Source: JAVDCA01 sp035293985
GTDB taxonomy: Bacteria; Pseudomonadota; Alphaproteobacteria; Rhizobiales; Xanthobacteraceae
NCBI GenBank assembly: GCA_035293985.1
Contig: DATGLS010000019.1
Location: 1-45,289, forward strand
Direction of reading: 5' to 3'
DNA: 45,289 nt
In this document: in pieces, positions 25,555 through 33,927 of the stretch
Position numbering within the stretch: the first letter of the stretch is position 1
How the letters are laid out: each line of letters begins with the position of its first letter
Translations under genes and position numbers: made by a program
The notes under the pieces: model-generated
The model's database searches: none
The model's input: the letters and a program-made list of their open reading frames with translations, nothing else
Told to the model about the DNA's origin: nothing

Positions 25555-27012
25555 TCACCCCGGCGGCGGCACCACACCCGGCCGCGGATCGATCGGCACC
25601 AGCGCGGCGAGCCCCATCACCTGCTCGAACAACGTCGCCGCTTGCAGCAGCTCGGCCTCGCCGCGGTGGCGGCCGACCATCTGCAGGCCGACGGGGCGCC
25701 CGTGGCGATCGAAGCCGCACGGCACCGCGATCGAGGGCAGCGCCATCATGGTGGTGGCCGCGGTGATCAGCGAGGCGCCGAGATAATTCTCGAGCTTGCG
25801 GCCGTCGATCGCAGCCGGCATGCGCAGCTCGACGTCGAACGCCGGCGTCGAGGCGCCGGGCGACACCAGCAGATCGTAAGTGGCGAAGAACGCGGCAACG
25901 CGACGGTAGAGCGCGGCGCGCTCGCGCTCCGCGGCCGCGAGCTCGCTTGGGGTCGCGCGCAGGCCGCGTTCGGTGTTCCAGACGATGTCCGGCTTGATCT
26001 GGTCACGATGGGTCGCGAGCATCAGCTCGCGCTCGACCACGAAATGCTGTGAACGCAGTGCGAGAAAAGTCGGCTCGATGTCGCCGAGATCGGGCGCCGT
26101 TTCCTCGACGATCGCGCCGAGCTCCTCGAAGCGGCGCGCCGCCGCGGCGCAGATCTCGCGCGTCTCTCGGTCGACCGGCACCTTGCCGGCGAAATCGGCC
26201 GTGAAGGCGACGCGCTTCGGCGCGATCGGACTTGCGACCGCGGCCGCGAATGATCGCGCGGGCGCCGGAAACGTCAGTGGATCGCGCGCGCACTCGCCCG
26301 CCATCGTGTCGAGAAACAGCGCCACGTCGGCGACGTTGCGCGCCATCGGCCCCTGCACCGAGAGCGGCGAGAACAGGTTGTTGGACGTGCCGCGCGTGAC
26401 CCGGCCGGCCGATGGCCGCAAGCCGACCACCGAGCAGTAGGTCGCCGGCCGGCGCAGGCTGCCGGCGTGGTCGGAGCCGTGCGAGAGCCACACCTCACCG
26501 GCCGCGAGCGCGGCGGCGCCGCCGCCGGTCGAGCCGCCCGGGGTCAGCGCCGTGTTCCATGGATTGCGGGTGCGGCCGAACACCTCGTTGAAGGTCGAGC
26601 CGCCGGCGCCGAACTCCGGCGTGTTCGACTTGGCGATGACGATGCCGCCCTTGCGCTCGATACGCTCCACCACCGGGTGCGAGCGCGTGGGCACGTGATC
26701 GCGGAAGATCGGCGAGCCGTAGGTCGTGCGCACGCCGGCGACGTCGGCCAGATCCTTGATGGCGACGGGCAGGCCGGCGAGCCAGCCGGGCTCGCCCTCG
26801 GCGGCACGTCCTTCGCCGCGCATCAGCCGTTGCGCCTGGTCACGCGCGCGCTCGAGACACAAGGTCGGCAGCGCATTGATCGCCGGCTCGACCTGGGCGA
26901 TTCGACGCGCCGCGGCGTCGATCAGGTCGAGCGGCGTGATCTCGCGGCGCGTCAGGCGACGCACCGCCTCGGTAGCGCTCAGCCGACAGAGCTCATCGTG
27001 CGGACGCGACAT
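25555..27012 (-). CDS. Amidase-signature family amidase
   Basis: A 485-residue hydrolase. The Ser-Ser-Lys site can be traced: Lys in LPVAIKDLADV (about 86), the Gly/Ser loop TPGGSTGGGAAALA (about 160), and the nucleophile in SDHAGSLRRPA (about 182), where the usual SDTGGSIR is slightly changed. It cleaves an amide of unknown identity. The gene is divergent from MmgE/PrpD and Ldh-type genes, a set often found together in Bradyrhizobium-like catabolic regions. Confidence 0.92.
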   Translation of the reverse strand: MSRPHDELCRLSATEAVRRLTRREITPLDLIDAAARRIAQVEPAINALPTLCLERARDQAQRLMRGEGRAAEGEPGWLAGLPVAIKDLADVAGVRTTYGSPIFRDHVPTRSHPVVERIERKGGIVIAKSNTPEFGAGGSTFNEVFGRTRNPWNTALTPGGSTGGGAAALAAGEVWLSHGSDHAGSLRRPATYCSVVGLRPSAGRVTRGTSNNLFSPLSVQGPMARNVADVALFLDTMAGECARDPLTFPAPARSFAAAVASPIAPKRVAFTADFAGKVPVDRETREICAAAARRFEELGAIVEETAPDLGDIEPTFLALRSQHFVVERELMLATHRDQIKPDIVWNTERGLRATPSELAAAERERAALYRRVAAFFATYDLLVSPGASTPAFDVELRMPAAIDGRKLENYLGASLITAATTMMALPSIAVPCGFDRHGRPVGLQMVGRHRGEAELLQAATLFEQVMGLAALVPIDPRPGVVPPPG

Positions 27013-27178
27013 GATGCGCCGGTCTCGCCATCATCGTCGGCGCCATGAACGCCATACCGACACGTAGCGCCGGTGATTGCCGCCGGCTTGCATCGGGCGC
27101 CTGCCATCCATGCGTGTCTCCTCCCCAAGTCCCGGGATCGTACCAAAGCTCACCGGGGTCGCAACGGTCGCGCAATTC

Positions 27179-27219
27179 GCATGTGAGGTGAGCCCTGGCA
27201 CTGTGCTCACCTCACATGC
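27179..27219. promoter_or_regulatory. Perfect 15-bp inverted repeat between divergent operons
   Basis: GCATGTGAGGTGAGC (27179-27193) and GCTCACCTCACATGC (27205-27219) are perfect inverse copies with an 11-nt spacer. They lie in the 314-bp region between the amidase (minus) and the MmgE/PrpD gene (plus). No U-tract follows, so an operator for a shared regulator is more likely than a terminator. No regulator gene is adjacent. Confidence 0.6.
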
Positions 27220-27326
27220 GACCGCCCGACGTGGCTCGGCTCCGATACGCCTTGCGGCAGTGCCTGATTTGCGATGTTCTCAATGTCTCCGTGGCGCACG
27301 ATCGCGCCCTCTCCATATGGTGCGCC

Positions 27327-28685
27327 ATGAACGAGACCGACTTCGTCGGCGCCCGGCTCGGCGCTTTCGTCGTGGAGACCGACGGCGCCGCGCTGCCGAC
27401 GCATGTGCTGCACGAGGGCAAGCGCGCGCTGGTGAATTTCTTCGGCTGCGCGATCGGAGCGGGCCGTGCAGCCGCTTGCGACACGCTGGTGCAGGTCCTG
27501 CGCACGTTCGGCGCCGGCGACAAGAGCACGCTTCTCGGCCGGCCCGACCGGCTCGACCCGCCCGACGCCGCCTTCGTCAACGCGGTCAGCGCCAACCTGC
27601 TCGACTACGATGACACCCATCTGCCGACCGTCATCCACCCGACCGCGCCGGTCGCGGCGCCGCTGTTGGCCGTCGCCGAGACGCGCGGCCTCACGGGCCG
27701 TGCGGTGCTCGAGGCATTCGTGCTCGGCGCCGAGATCGAGTGCCGCATCGGCAATGCGGTCTCGCCCGGACACTACGCGCGCGGCTGGCACATCACGACC
27801 ACCTGCGGCGTGTTCGGCGCGGCCGCCGCGATGTCGCGGCTGCTCGGGTTGTCGCCGGCGCAGACCTGGCACGCGCTCGGCATCGCCGCGAGCCAATCCG
27901 CCGGCGTTGTCGAGAATCTCGCGACGGCGGCGAAGAACGCCAGCCTCGGCAGCGCCGCTCGCAACGGCATCCTCGCCGCGCTGCTCGCCGCGGCCGGTTA
28001 CGAGGCGGCGCCGGCCGCCATCGAGGGCCGCCTCGGCTGGGCGCAAGCGTCCGGCGGCGACGACGGCTGGCGCGAGGGCACGGCCGCCTTGGGGACGCGC
28101 TGGGAGCTGCTCGCCAACACCTACAAGCCGTATCCGTGCGGCATCGTGCTGCACGCCGTGATCGATGCCTGCCTGGCGCTGCGGCAACAGCACGGGATCG
28201 TCGCGGATCAGGTCGCCGCCGTCACCGTACGCGGAAATGCGCTGCTGCTCGCCCGCGGCGACCGCGTCGTCAACAACGAGCGCGACGCGCGGATCAGCAT
28301 CCAGCACAGCGTCGCGGTGGCGCTGCTGCGCGGCCGCGCCGGCATAGCTGAGTTCAGCGAGGAAGCCGCGCGCGATGTCCAGATCGCGCAGTTCCGGCAA
28401 AAGGTCTCCGCCGTGCTCGCGGCCGAGATGCCGGTCGGCGCCGCAGCCGTGGTGATCGACCTCGCCGACGGACGCCACCTCACGCACACCGTGCTGGCGG
28501 CGCGCGGCAGCCGCGAGAGCCCGCTCATGGATGGTGATCTGACGGAAAAGACAACCGCCTTGATGCGCGAGGCCGGCGTCGGCGCCAGCGCTGCCCCGCT
28601 GCTCGAGCGGCTGTGGGCGCTGGAGCGGGAGACGGATTTGCGCGGGCTCATGCGCCTGACCCGGGCGAATGACGAACGTAAGTGA
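27327..28685 (+). CDS. MmgE/PrpD family protein
   Basis: A 452-residue protein matching MmgE/PrpD (2-methylcitrate dehydratase fold). Landmarks are NFFGCAIGAG near the N-terminus, NAVSANLLDYDDTHLPTVIHP (about 88-110), GIAASQSAGVVENLATAAKN, and KPYPCGIVLHAVIDA. It probably dehydrates or isomerises an organic acid; the true substrate is unknown. ATG 27327 gives the family length; the frame upstream to 27216 overlaps the 15-bp dyad and is unlikely to be translated. An Ldh-type dehydrogenase gene follows 21 nt later. Confidence 0.9.
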   Translation: MNETDFVGARLGAFVVETDGAALPTHVLHEGKRALVNFFGCAIGAGRAAACDTLVQVLRTFGAGDKSTLLGRPDRLDPPDAAFVNAVSANLLDYDDTHLPTVIHPTAPVAAPLLAVAETRGLTGRAVLEAFVLGAEIECRIGNAVSPGHYARGWHITTTCGVFGAAAAMSRLLGLSPAQTWHALGIAASQSAGVVENLATAAKNASLGSAARNGILAALLAAAGYEAAPAAIEGRLGWAQASGGDDGWREGTAALGTRWELLANTYKPYPCGIVLHAVIDACLALRQQHGIVADQVAAVTVRGNALLLARGDRVVNNERDARISIQHSVAVALLRGRAGIAEFSEEAARDVQIAQFRQKVSAVLAAEMPVGAAAVVIDLADGRHLTHTVLAARGSRESPLMDGDLTEKTTALMREAGVGASAAPLLERLWALERETDLRGLMRLTRANDERK

Positions 28686-28706
28686 CAATTACGCCGAGGT
28701 CACCCC

Positions 28707-29796
28707 ATGCGCCTGGCCATCGCAGCCGCCACCTCCCTCGCCCGGCAGGCGCTTGCCGCGCTCCGCTATGACGCGAACGAAGCCGCGTTGATCGCCGATC
28801 ACCTCATCGATTGCGACCTGCGCGGCCTCCCTGTTGGCGGTCTTGCCCGCATCATCAGCATCGGCGAGCGGCTGGCCCGCATCGGCGACCGCCGCGCGCC
28901 GATGCGCATCGTGCGCGAGACGGCGGTGTCGGCGCAGATCGATGGCGGCGACCAGATCGGCTACCTCGTCGCTCATCGCGCGACCCGACTCGCGACCGAC
29001 AAGGCCAAGGTCTCGGGCATTGCCATCGTCGGCGCCAACCAGACCTGGTACACCGGCATGCTGTCCTACTATGCGGAGATGATGGCGGCCGAGGGCCTCG
29101 TCTCAATTGATGGCGTCGAACACCTCTCCGTGGGTCGCGCCGCATGGCGCGAGCGAAGGCCGCTTCGGCACCAACCCGATGTGCTTCGGCTTTCCGAGCA
29201 CAAGTGATCCAGTCATCTGGGATGTCGGGACATCGGCGATCATCCATGCCGACGTGACGATGCATCAGCGGCTCGGGCTGCCGCTGCCCGACGGCGTAGC
29301 TTTCGACCCACAGGGCCGCGCCACGCGCGATCCCGCCGCCGCGCTCGCCGGCGCGTTCGCGGCCTGGGGCGGCGCCAAGGGCTCGGGGCTCGGCCTCGTG
29401 GTGCAGCTTCTCGGCACACTCGCGGGCTCGCCGCCGATGCCGCCCGAGCTCGCGAATTTCGGCTTCCTCGTGCTCGCGGTCAGCCCGGCGCTCTTCAGCT
29501 CCGAAGAGGAATTCAGGTCTCAGGTGACGCAATACGCGCAAGCGGTGCGCGCTGCGCGCCCGATCGAGGGTGGCACGGGCGCCCGCATGCCGTTCGACCG
29601 CTCGCGCGCCGAGCGGCGCCGGCGCCTGACGGAAGGCGCGATCGATATCGCCGAGCCTATCCACGCTACGCTCGTGCGCCTTGCGGGGTCCGCAGCCGCG
29701 AGTGGCGAGTCCGCGCGGAGCGACCCTGGCCAGGCTGACATTGCTGGAAAAGCTGGCGGAAATCGCGGGATGACCAGGTCGGCGGACGACGCGTAG
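28707..29796 (+). pseudogene. Ldh-family (malate/L-lactate) dehydrogenase with a frameshift
   Basis: The first frame (28707 to about 29109) has the N-terminal half: IDCDLRGLPVGGLARI, IAIVGANQTWYTGMLSYY and MAAEGLVSI. The match then continues in the next frame from about 29110: SNTSPWVAPHGASEGRFGTN, PMCFGFPSTSDPVIWDVGTS and GGAKGSGLGLVVQLLG. One extra base (or two missing) near GTCTCAATTGATGGC at 29103-29117 explains it. Otherwise the protein is nearly full length, so the break is recent or an assembly error. It follows MmgE/PrpD closely and would share its transcript. Confidence 0.8.
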
Positions 29797-29827
29797 CCCG
29801 GATCGAGCTTCACTCGACCCAGGCTAC
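29793..29827. repeat. GTAGCCCGGAT-type palindromic repeat
   Basis: GTAGCCCGGATCGAG and CTCGACCCAGGCTAC are inverted arms matching at 13 of 15 positions with a 5-nt loop. It sits at the convergent ends of the Ldh pseudogene and the DRDD-repeat gene. Confidence 0.65.
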
Positions 29828-29839
29828 TTGCTGCCATCC

Positions 29840-30178
29840 TTACCGGTCGTCGCGATCACCCTTGTGGAAGTCGTCGCGATCACCCTTGCGGAAGTCGTCG
29901 CGATCGCCGCGGTGCATGTCGTCGCGATCGCCTCGGCGCATGTCGTCGCGATCGCCGGCGCCGGTCATGCGATCGTCGCGATCGCCCTTGCGAAGGTCAT
30001 CGCGATCATGGCCGGGCGCGAAGCCAGAGGCGCCGGGATGTCCGGGCACGTTCCCGTGCTCCTGCATCATATGTCCGGGCGTGACGCCGGAGCGATCGCG
30101 CGCTGCCTGTGCCTGCACGGCCGTCGTGCCCGCCAGGAGACCCGCGGCCGCCGCGAGTACGAGGAGATTCCTGTTCAT
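29840..30178 (-). CDS. Secreted DRDD-repeat protein
   Basis: A 112-residue protein with a signal peptide (LLVLAAAAGLLAGTTAVQAQA). A short linker with SGVTPGHMMQEHGNVPGHPG leads to six or seven copies of an eight-residue repeat DRDD-[LMF]-[RH]-[KR]-G, running to the end. The DNA repeats as 24-bp units. The Asp-rich repeats could bind cations, but alternating Asp and Arg gives a nearly neutral, highly charged chain likely to be disordered. ATG 30178 has AAGGA about 9 nt upstream. I know similar Bradyrhizobium proteins only as hypothetical. Confidence 0.7.
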   Translation of the reverse strand: MNRNLLVLAAAAGLLAGTTAVQAQAARDRSGVTPGHMMQEHGNVPGHPGASGFAPGHDRDDLRKGDRDDRMTGAGDRDDMRRGDRDDMHRGDRDDFRKGDRDDFHKGDRDDR

Positions 30179-30426
30179 CTCATGTTCCTTTCATCCGTCG
30201 CGGAACCCGGGGTCGTCCACTCGGCCCGGTCCATCCATGTGACGAACGCGGCGATCCGGCGCACGTTCCTCACGCAGGCGCATAGGCCTGGGCGATATGG
30301 TTCGACATGCAACCAGTCGGCCAAGCGATGCCTTCCGCGCAACGGCCGCCGACATTCGTCGCAGGGACATGAGCGCAGGTGTACGCCGCGCCGAAATCGA
30401 TCCGGTTGCTTGCTCCTGCCGGCGCG

Positions 30427-30828
30427 CTAAGCTTGCGAGCTGTTTTGCGGCGCCCGGTAAAAACGCGTCGCGATGTACATCGCGAGCATGCCGAGCAGGA
30501 AGCCGGCGAAGACGTGCAGGACCGGATACCCGGGCGTCGGGCCGCGGACGGCATACCCGATCGCGAAGAACAGCATCCAGGCGACGAGCACGCCGATCAC
30601 GTATCGGCCAAGCCGGGACGCGAGAAACTGAGACATGAGGCTCATGGTCAGGTCCTTTCCTATCAGCCGCCACAATGCCGCCGTCGACGGCGCCGCGGCC
30701 TCGAGGTCGGCGAAGTTTTGCAGCATCTCGGCGCGATGCCGTTCCAGGAATGCCGGCGGATAAAGCCCCAGCAGTCCCGTATAGAGGCGAGACGATCGCG
30801 ACCGCTTCTGCCGCGTCGACCGGGTCAT
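30427..30828 (-). CDS. PadR-linked small membrane protein
   Basis: A 133-residue protein with a basic N-terminal segment, the motif RLYTGLLGLYPPAFLERHRAEM (given here in part: LYPPAFLERHRAEM), and two TM helices (about 72-92 and 102-120). This N-terminal pattern is common in proteins encoded directly downstream of PadR regulators. The gene begins 4 nt after the padR stop, so the two are co-transcribed. Role unknown, probably the controlled membrane target of the regulator. Confidence 0.75.
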   Translation of the reverse strand: MTRSTRQKRSRSSRLYTGLLGLYPPAFLERHRAEMLQNFADLEAAAPSTAALWRLIGKDLTMSLMSQFLASRLGRYVIGVLVAWMLFFAIGYAVRGPTPGYPVLHVFAGFLLGMLAMYIATRFYRAPQNSSQA

Positions 30829-30832
30829 GGGA

Positions 30833-31156
30833 TCATGCCCTCCCGAGCTGGCGGCGGGCCACGAGGGCGACCCGCGACAGCCGGTCCGTTTCCGCGCGCA
30901 ACGTGGTCTGGCCGAGGGCGGTGAGGCGGTAATAAATGCGGCGCGGGTCCTGCATGTTGCCGCGGGCGACGAGGCCCGCCTCGATCATGCGATCGAGCGA
31001 GCCGTACAGCGTCCCCGGGCCCATTTTCACGGTATCGCCCGAATCCGCCTTGACCTGCTGCATGATGTCGTAACCGTGGCGCTCCTTGCCGAACAAGGCG
31101 AGCAGGATGTGGAACACCGCGGGTGTCAGCGGCAGCGGCGGTTTCGGCTTGCTCAT
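30833..31156 (-). CDS. PadR family transcriptional regulator
   Basis: A 107-residue winged-helix regulator. Landmarks are LTPAVFHILLALFGKERHGYDI, MGPGTLYGSLDRMIEAGLV and RRIYYRLTALGQ, all typical of PadR N-terminal domains; it is a short form with only the start of the C-terminal helix. It is followed by its membrane partner. The start at ATG 31156 lies 11 nt downstream of a perfect 8-bp dyad that is its probable operator; a TTG at 31177 would overlap that dyad. Confidence 0.92.
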   Translation of the reverse strand: MSKPKPPLPLTPAVFHILLALFGKERHGYDIMQQVKADSGDTVKMGPGTLYGSLDRMIEAGLVARGNMQDPRRIYYRLTALGQTTLRAETDRLSRVALVARRQLGRA

Positions 31157-31166
31157 ACCAGCAATA

Positions 31167-31185
31167 TATATCCGCAACGGATATA
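31167..31185 (-). promoter_or_regulatory. Candidate PadR operator
   Basis: TATATCCG-CAA-CGGATATA is a perfect 8-bp inverted repeat with a 3-nt spacer just upstream of the padR start codon. It is strikingly AT-rich at its ends in GC-rich DNA. Autorepression is usual in this family, so this is the natural binding site. Confidence 0.6.
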
Positions 31186-31256
31186 GTCAATGCGACGAAG
31201 CGGCATAACTCGGATGGAGCGAAGCGTAATGCGGCTGCGGCCGTGCCGGATCGAAA

Positions 31257-31430
31257 TCAAATATCCAATGCCGCGTTGTCGACCACTTCCCTGATGACGA
31301 AGAACGTTCGCGTCTGCCGCACCCCCGGCAGGGCGATCAACTGCGTCCCGTGCAGGCGGTTGAAATCAGCCATGTCGCCCACCCGGATCTTGAGGAAGTA
31401 GTCGAAATCAACGGGCGACGAGGTGACAGT
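31257..31430 (-). pseudogene. acdR-like Lrp/AsnC regulator remnant (C-terminal part only)
   Basis: About 55 residues, SPVDFDYFLKIRVGDMADF through GTQLIALPGVRQTRTFFVIRE, match the ligand-binding domain of Lrp/AsnC regulators. The N-terminal helix-turn-helix half is missing. The remnant is joined head to head with an acdS remnant. AcdR, the Lrp-type activator of ACC deaminase, is normally divergent from acdS, so I assign this as the decayed acdR. Confidence 0.7.
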
Positions 31431-31431
31431 C

Positions 31432-32034
31432 GAGCACGAAGCCGACGCCATCGCCGACGTCAAGGCCCAGGGCGGCAAGCCGTATGCGATTCCCGCCGGC
31501 GCGTCCGTTCACAAGTTGGGCGGCCTCGGCTACGTCGGCTTCGCCGAGGAGGTGCGCGCGCAGGAGCACGCGCTCGGCTTCACGTTCGACTACGTCATCG
31601 TCTGCACCGTCACGGGGTCGACCCACGCCGGCACGCTGGTCGGCTTCGCGGCCGACGGGCGCGCCCGCCGTGTCATCGGCATCGATGCCTCGGCGACGCC
31701 GGCCCGGACCAAGGCACAGGTCCTGCAGATCGCGCAGGATACCGCGACGCTGATCGAGCTCGGTCGCGACATCGTTGCCGACGACGTCGTGCTGATCGAG
31801 GACTACGCCTATCCGGCGTATGGCGTGCCTTCGCCCGAGACCAAGGAGGCGATCCGCCTCGTCGCGCGGCTGGAGGGTATGATCACCGATCCGGTCTACG
31901 AGGGAAAATCGATGCAGGGTCTGATCGACCTCGTCGGTAAGGGATATTTCCCGAACGGCGCAATGATCCTCTATGCCCATCTCGGCGGCGCGCCCGCGCT
32001 CAACGGGTACGGCTACGCGTTCCGCAACGGATAG
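31432..32034 (+). pseudogene. acdS: ACC deaminase remnant (C-terminal 60%)
   Basis: About 200 residues from DAIADVKAQGGKPYAIPAG to NGYGYAFRNG match the C-terminal part of 1-aminocyclopropane-1-carboxylate deaminase (PLP fold type II): VCTVTGSTHAG binds the PLP phosphate, and MITDPVYEGKSMQGLIDLV and ILYAHLGGAPALNGY are family motifs. The first ~150 residues, including the PLP-binding Lys and the catalytic Ser, are gone, so it cannot work. The reading frame is intact to the stop, which suggests a fairly recent loss. Confidence 0.85.
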
Positions 32035-32044
32035 CTGGCACCCC

Positions 32045-32131
32045 GCATGAGCGAAGCGGAATGCCGGGAAAGGCGATACGTTGACTGGCCGGCCCCGCGA
32101 TGACGGCGCGTCACGCCTCCATCCGGGCTAC
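32045..32131. repeat. Degenerate GTAGCCCGGATGG-type repeat
   Basis: CCGCATGAGCGAAGCGGAATGCCGGG at the left and CCTCCATCCGGGCTAC at the right are the arms of the common repeat, in the gap between acdS remnant and the histidine kinase. A partial copy (CTCGGATGGAGCGAAGCG) also lies at 31209-31226. Confidence 0.5.
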
Positions 32132-32142
32132 AGCTGGCTGCC

Positions 32143-33357
32143 TCAAACCTGCAGCGGGAATTTCAGCACGAACTCCGTGCCCGGATCGTGGCGCACCAAT
32201 TGCAGCTCGCCTTCGAGCTGTTGCGCGAACGATCTCACCAGCTTGATGCCGAGACGCCCTGAGCGCAGCTCGAAATCGGGCGGAAGACCGATGCCTTCAT
32301 CGCGCACCGATATCGCCACTACGTCATCGGACGCGCGCACCAACGCCACCCAGACGCGGCAGTTGCGCCCCGGATACGCGTATTTGGCGGCATTGGTGAT
32401 CAGCTCGTTGACGGCGAGCACGGCCGGCACGGCGCGGTCGGTGCGGATCACCAGGCCTTCCTCGGCGCGGATATCGATCTCGCAGCCGGGCGTCGCCACC
32501 GCGATGTCCCGGCAGACCTCGCGGAGATATGTGCCGAGGTCCATCGCGTCGATCTCGTCGCCTCGGTACAGGCGCTGGTGGGCGCGCGCGACGGCCGTGA
32601 TGCGGGTGCCGGCCTGGCGCAGCTCGTCACGCACGTCCTCGCTTCGCGCGCCGGAAGAATGAAGGTGCAGCATCGCGGCGACGATCTGCAGGCTGTTGTT
32701 GACCCGGTGATTGATCTCGCGCATCAGCACCTTCTGACGGTCGAGCGCCCGTCGCAGACTCTCTTCCATGCGCTGACGCTCGATCGCCATGCCGAGGACG
32801 TTGGCGATGCCGCGCAGGAAAATTATGTCGCGCTCGCTGAACTCGCCTTCGTTGCGGCTGTCGACCTCCAGCACGCCGAAGGGGGCGCTGTCGCCGCCGA
32901 GGATCACGTTCATGGCGCGCCGGATGCCGTATTCGATCAGCAGCTCGGGCGTGCGGAAGCGTTCCTCGATATCCAAGTGGTTGGATATGACGGCTTTGCC
33001 CGTCTTCAGCGCGTATCCGGCCGGGGACGCGGTGTCGGCCCCGACGGTGGCGCTGCCGACGACACCCGGTTCCCACCCCACGCCGGCGCGCACCAGGAAC
33101 CTTCCCTCCTTGGGCAAGAACTCAAGGACCTTGACGAAATCCGCCCCCAGCCCATCCGCCACGGCTCGTGTCGCGTGGTCGAGCAATTCGACAAGCGGCG
33201 TGCCTCGGAGCGCGAGGACGCTGAAGTCGGCCAGGATCTGCTGCTGCTGGATTCTTTGCCTTAAGGCCTCAACCGTTACGTCGCCGTCCGGGCTAGGATC
33301 GGGGGGCTTCTCGACCACGAATTCGCGCGTGTCCGGGTGATACTTTACGATCGACAA
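32143..33357 (-). CDS. GAF-domain sensor histidine kinase (HisKA_2/HWE type)
   Basis: A 404-residue soluble kinase. A GAF domain spans about residues 30-195 (LLDHATRAVADGLGADFVKV to FSERDIIFLRGIANVLG). The phosphoacceptor helix reads MREINHRVNNSLQIVAAML (about 212-230), the HisKA_2 form. The ATPase domain has the N-box LAVNELITNAAKYAY and G-box RDEGIGLPPDF. It probably signals to a response regulator encoded elsewhere; such kinases often feed the general stress or light pathways. I chose TTG 33357 (AAGG about 9 nt upstream) because the frame upstream to 33630 is low-complexity and overlaps nothing conserved; the start is uncertain. Confidence 0.87.
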   Translation of the reverse strand: MSIVKYHPDTREFVVEKPPDPSPDGDVTVEALRQRIQQQQILADFSVLALRGTPLVELLDHATRAVADGLGADFVKVLEFLPKEGRFLVRAGVGWEPGVVGSATVGADTASPAGYALKTGKAVISNHLDIEERFRTPELLIEYGIRRAMNVILGGDSAPFGVLEVDSRNEGEFSERDIIFLRGIANVLGMAIERQRMEESLRRALDRQKVLMREINHRVNNSLQIVAAMLHLHSSGARSEDVRDELRQAGTRITAVARAHQRLYRGDEIDAMDLGTYLREVCRDIAVATPGCEIDIRAEEGLVIRTDRAVPAVLAVNELITNAAKYAYPGRNCRVWVALVRASDDVVAISVRDEGIGLPPDFELRSGRLGIKLVRSFAQQLEGELQLVRHDPGTEFVLKFPLQV

Positions 33358-33650
33358 GCGCTGTCGCCTTTCTGCTTTCCGCCCATGGTTGCGCCAGCGA
33401 TCGCCCGCGGTGCCTGAAGACGGGTCGCTGATCTTCGCCCGCTCCGCCCATGCGACCGAGCGGGCAATCAGAACTTTCCAGTGGGAAACATGCTCGGCTT
33501 GGAGCGCCAATCGGGCCCGCCCTCGAGGCGCGGGAATCGATCGCATAGGAAGTGCCGAGTGCTTGAAAGCAGTATCGCGCACGACGGGCGGACGAGCAAT
33601 CGCTTTGAGCTGCCTTGGTTCCGGTTCCATTCGGTTCCCGGCGCGGTCCC

Positions 33651-33927
33651 TTGGTCCGCCGCAGGCACCCTGAACAGCATCTCAGCGACGCACAGCCCCG
33701 CGAGCCCGCCGGTGATCTGCGCCGCGATGAAGGCCGCGACGCCGGCTGGTGCGATGCCCGCAAAGGTATCGCTCAGCGAGCGCGCGATCGTAACGGCCGG
33801 ATTGGCGAACGACATCGACGCCGCGAACCAATACGCACCGCCATCATGCCGGAGCCGACCACCGCGCCGCGGAGAACGCGGTGCCGAGCGTTTCGGCGGC
33901 GAGCCGTCGGGCGAGCGACGGTGTCAC
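33651..33927 (-). pseudogene. aqpS-like aquaporin remnant with internal deletion
   Basis: A GTG at 33927 overlaps the arsC stop as GTGA. It opens LARRLAAETLGTAF, the N-terminus of an aquaporin, loses a base just after, continues in another frame as AAVVGSGMMA-like sequence, and then jumps to AYWFAASMSFANPAVTIARS, the second NPA half-helix. The middle of about 100 residues with the first NPA motif is missing. In rhizobial arsenic operons an arsenite-conducting aquaporin (AqpS) follows arsC, so the position fits. Confidence 0.75.

Noticed and set aside
29840..29990. Possible CRISPR-like array
   Set aside because: The 24-bp periodicity comes from coding repeats of a secreted protein; units are contiguous without unique spacers.
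30270..30426. Minus-strand frame ending GGRCAEGIAWPTGCMSNHIA
   Set aside because: Looks a little like a secreted protein end with paired Cys, but has no start or leader and overlaps the PadR-linked gene in another frame; too weak to list as a gene.
31438..32034. Functional short D-cysteine desulfhydrase
   Set aside because: The PLP-binding lysine and the N-terminal domain are missing, so it cannot be an active enzyme of this fold.
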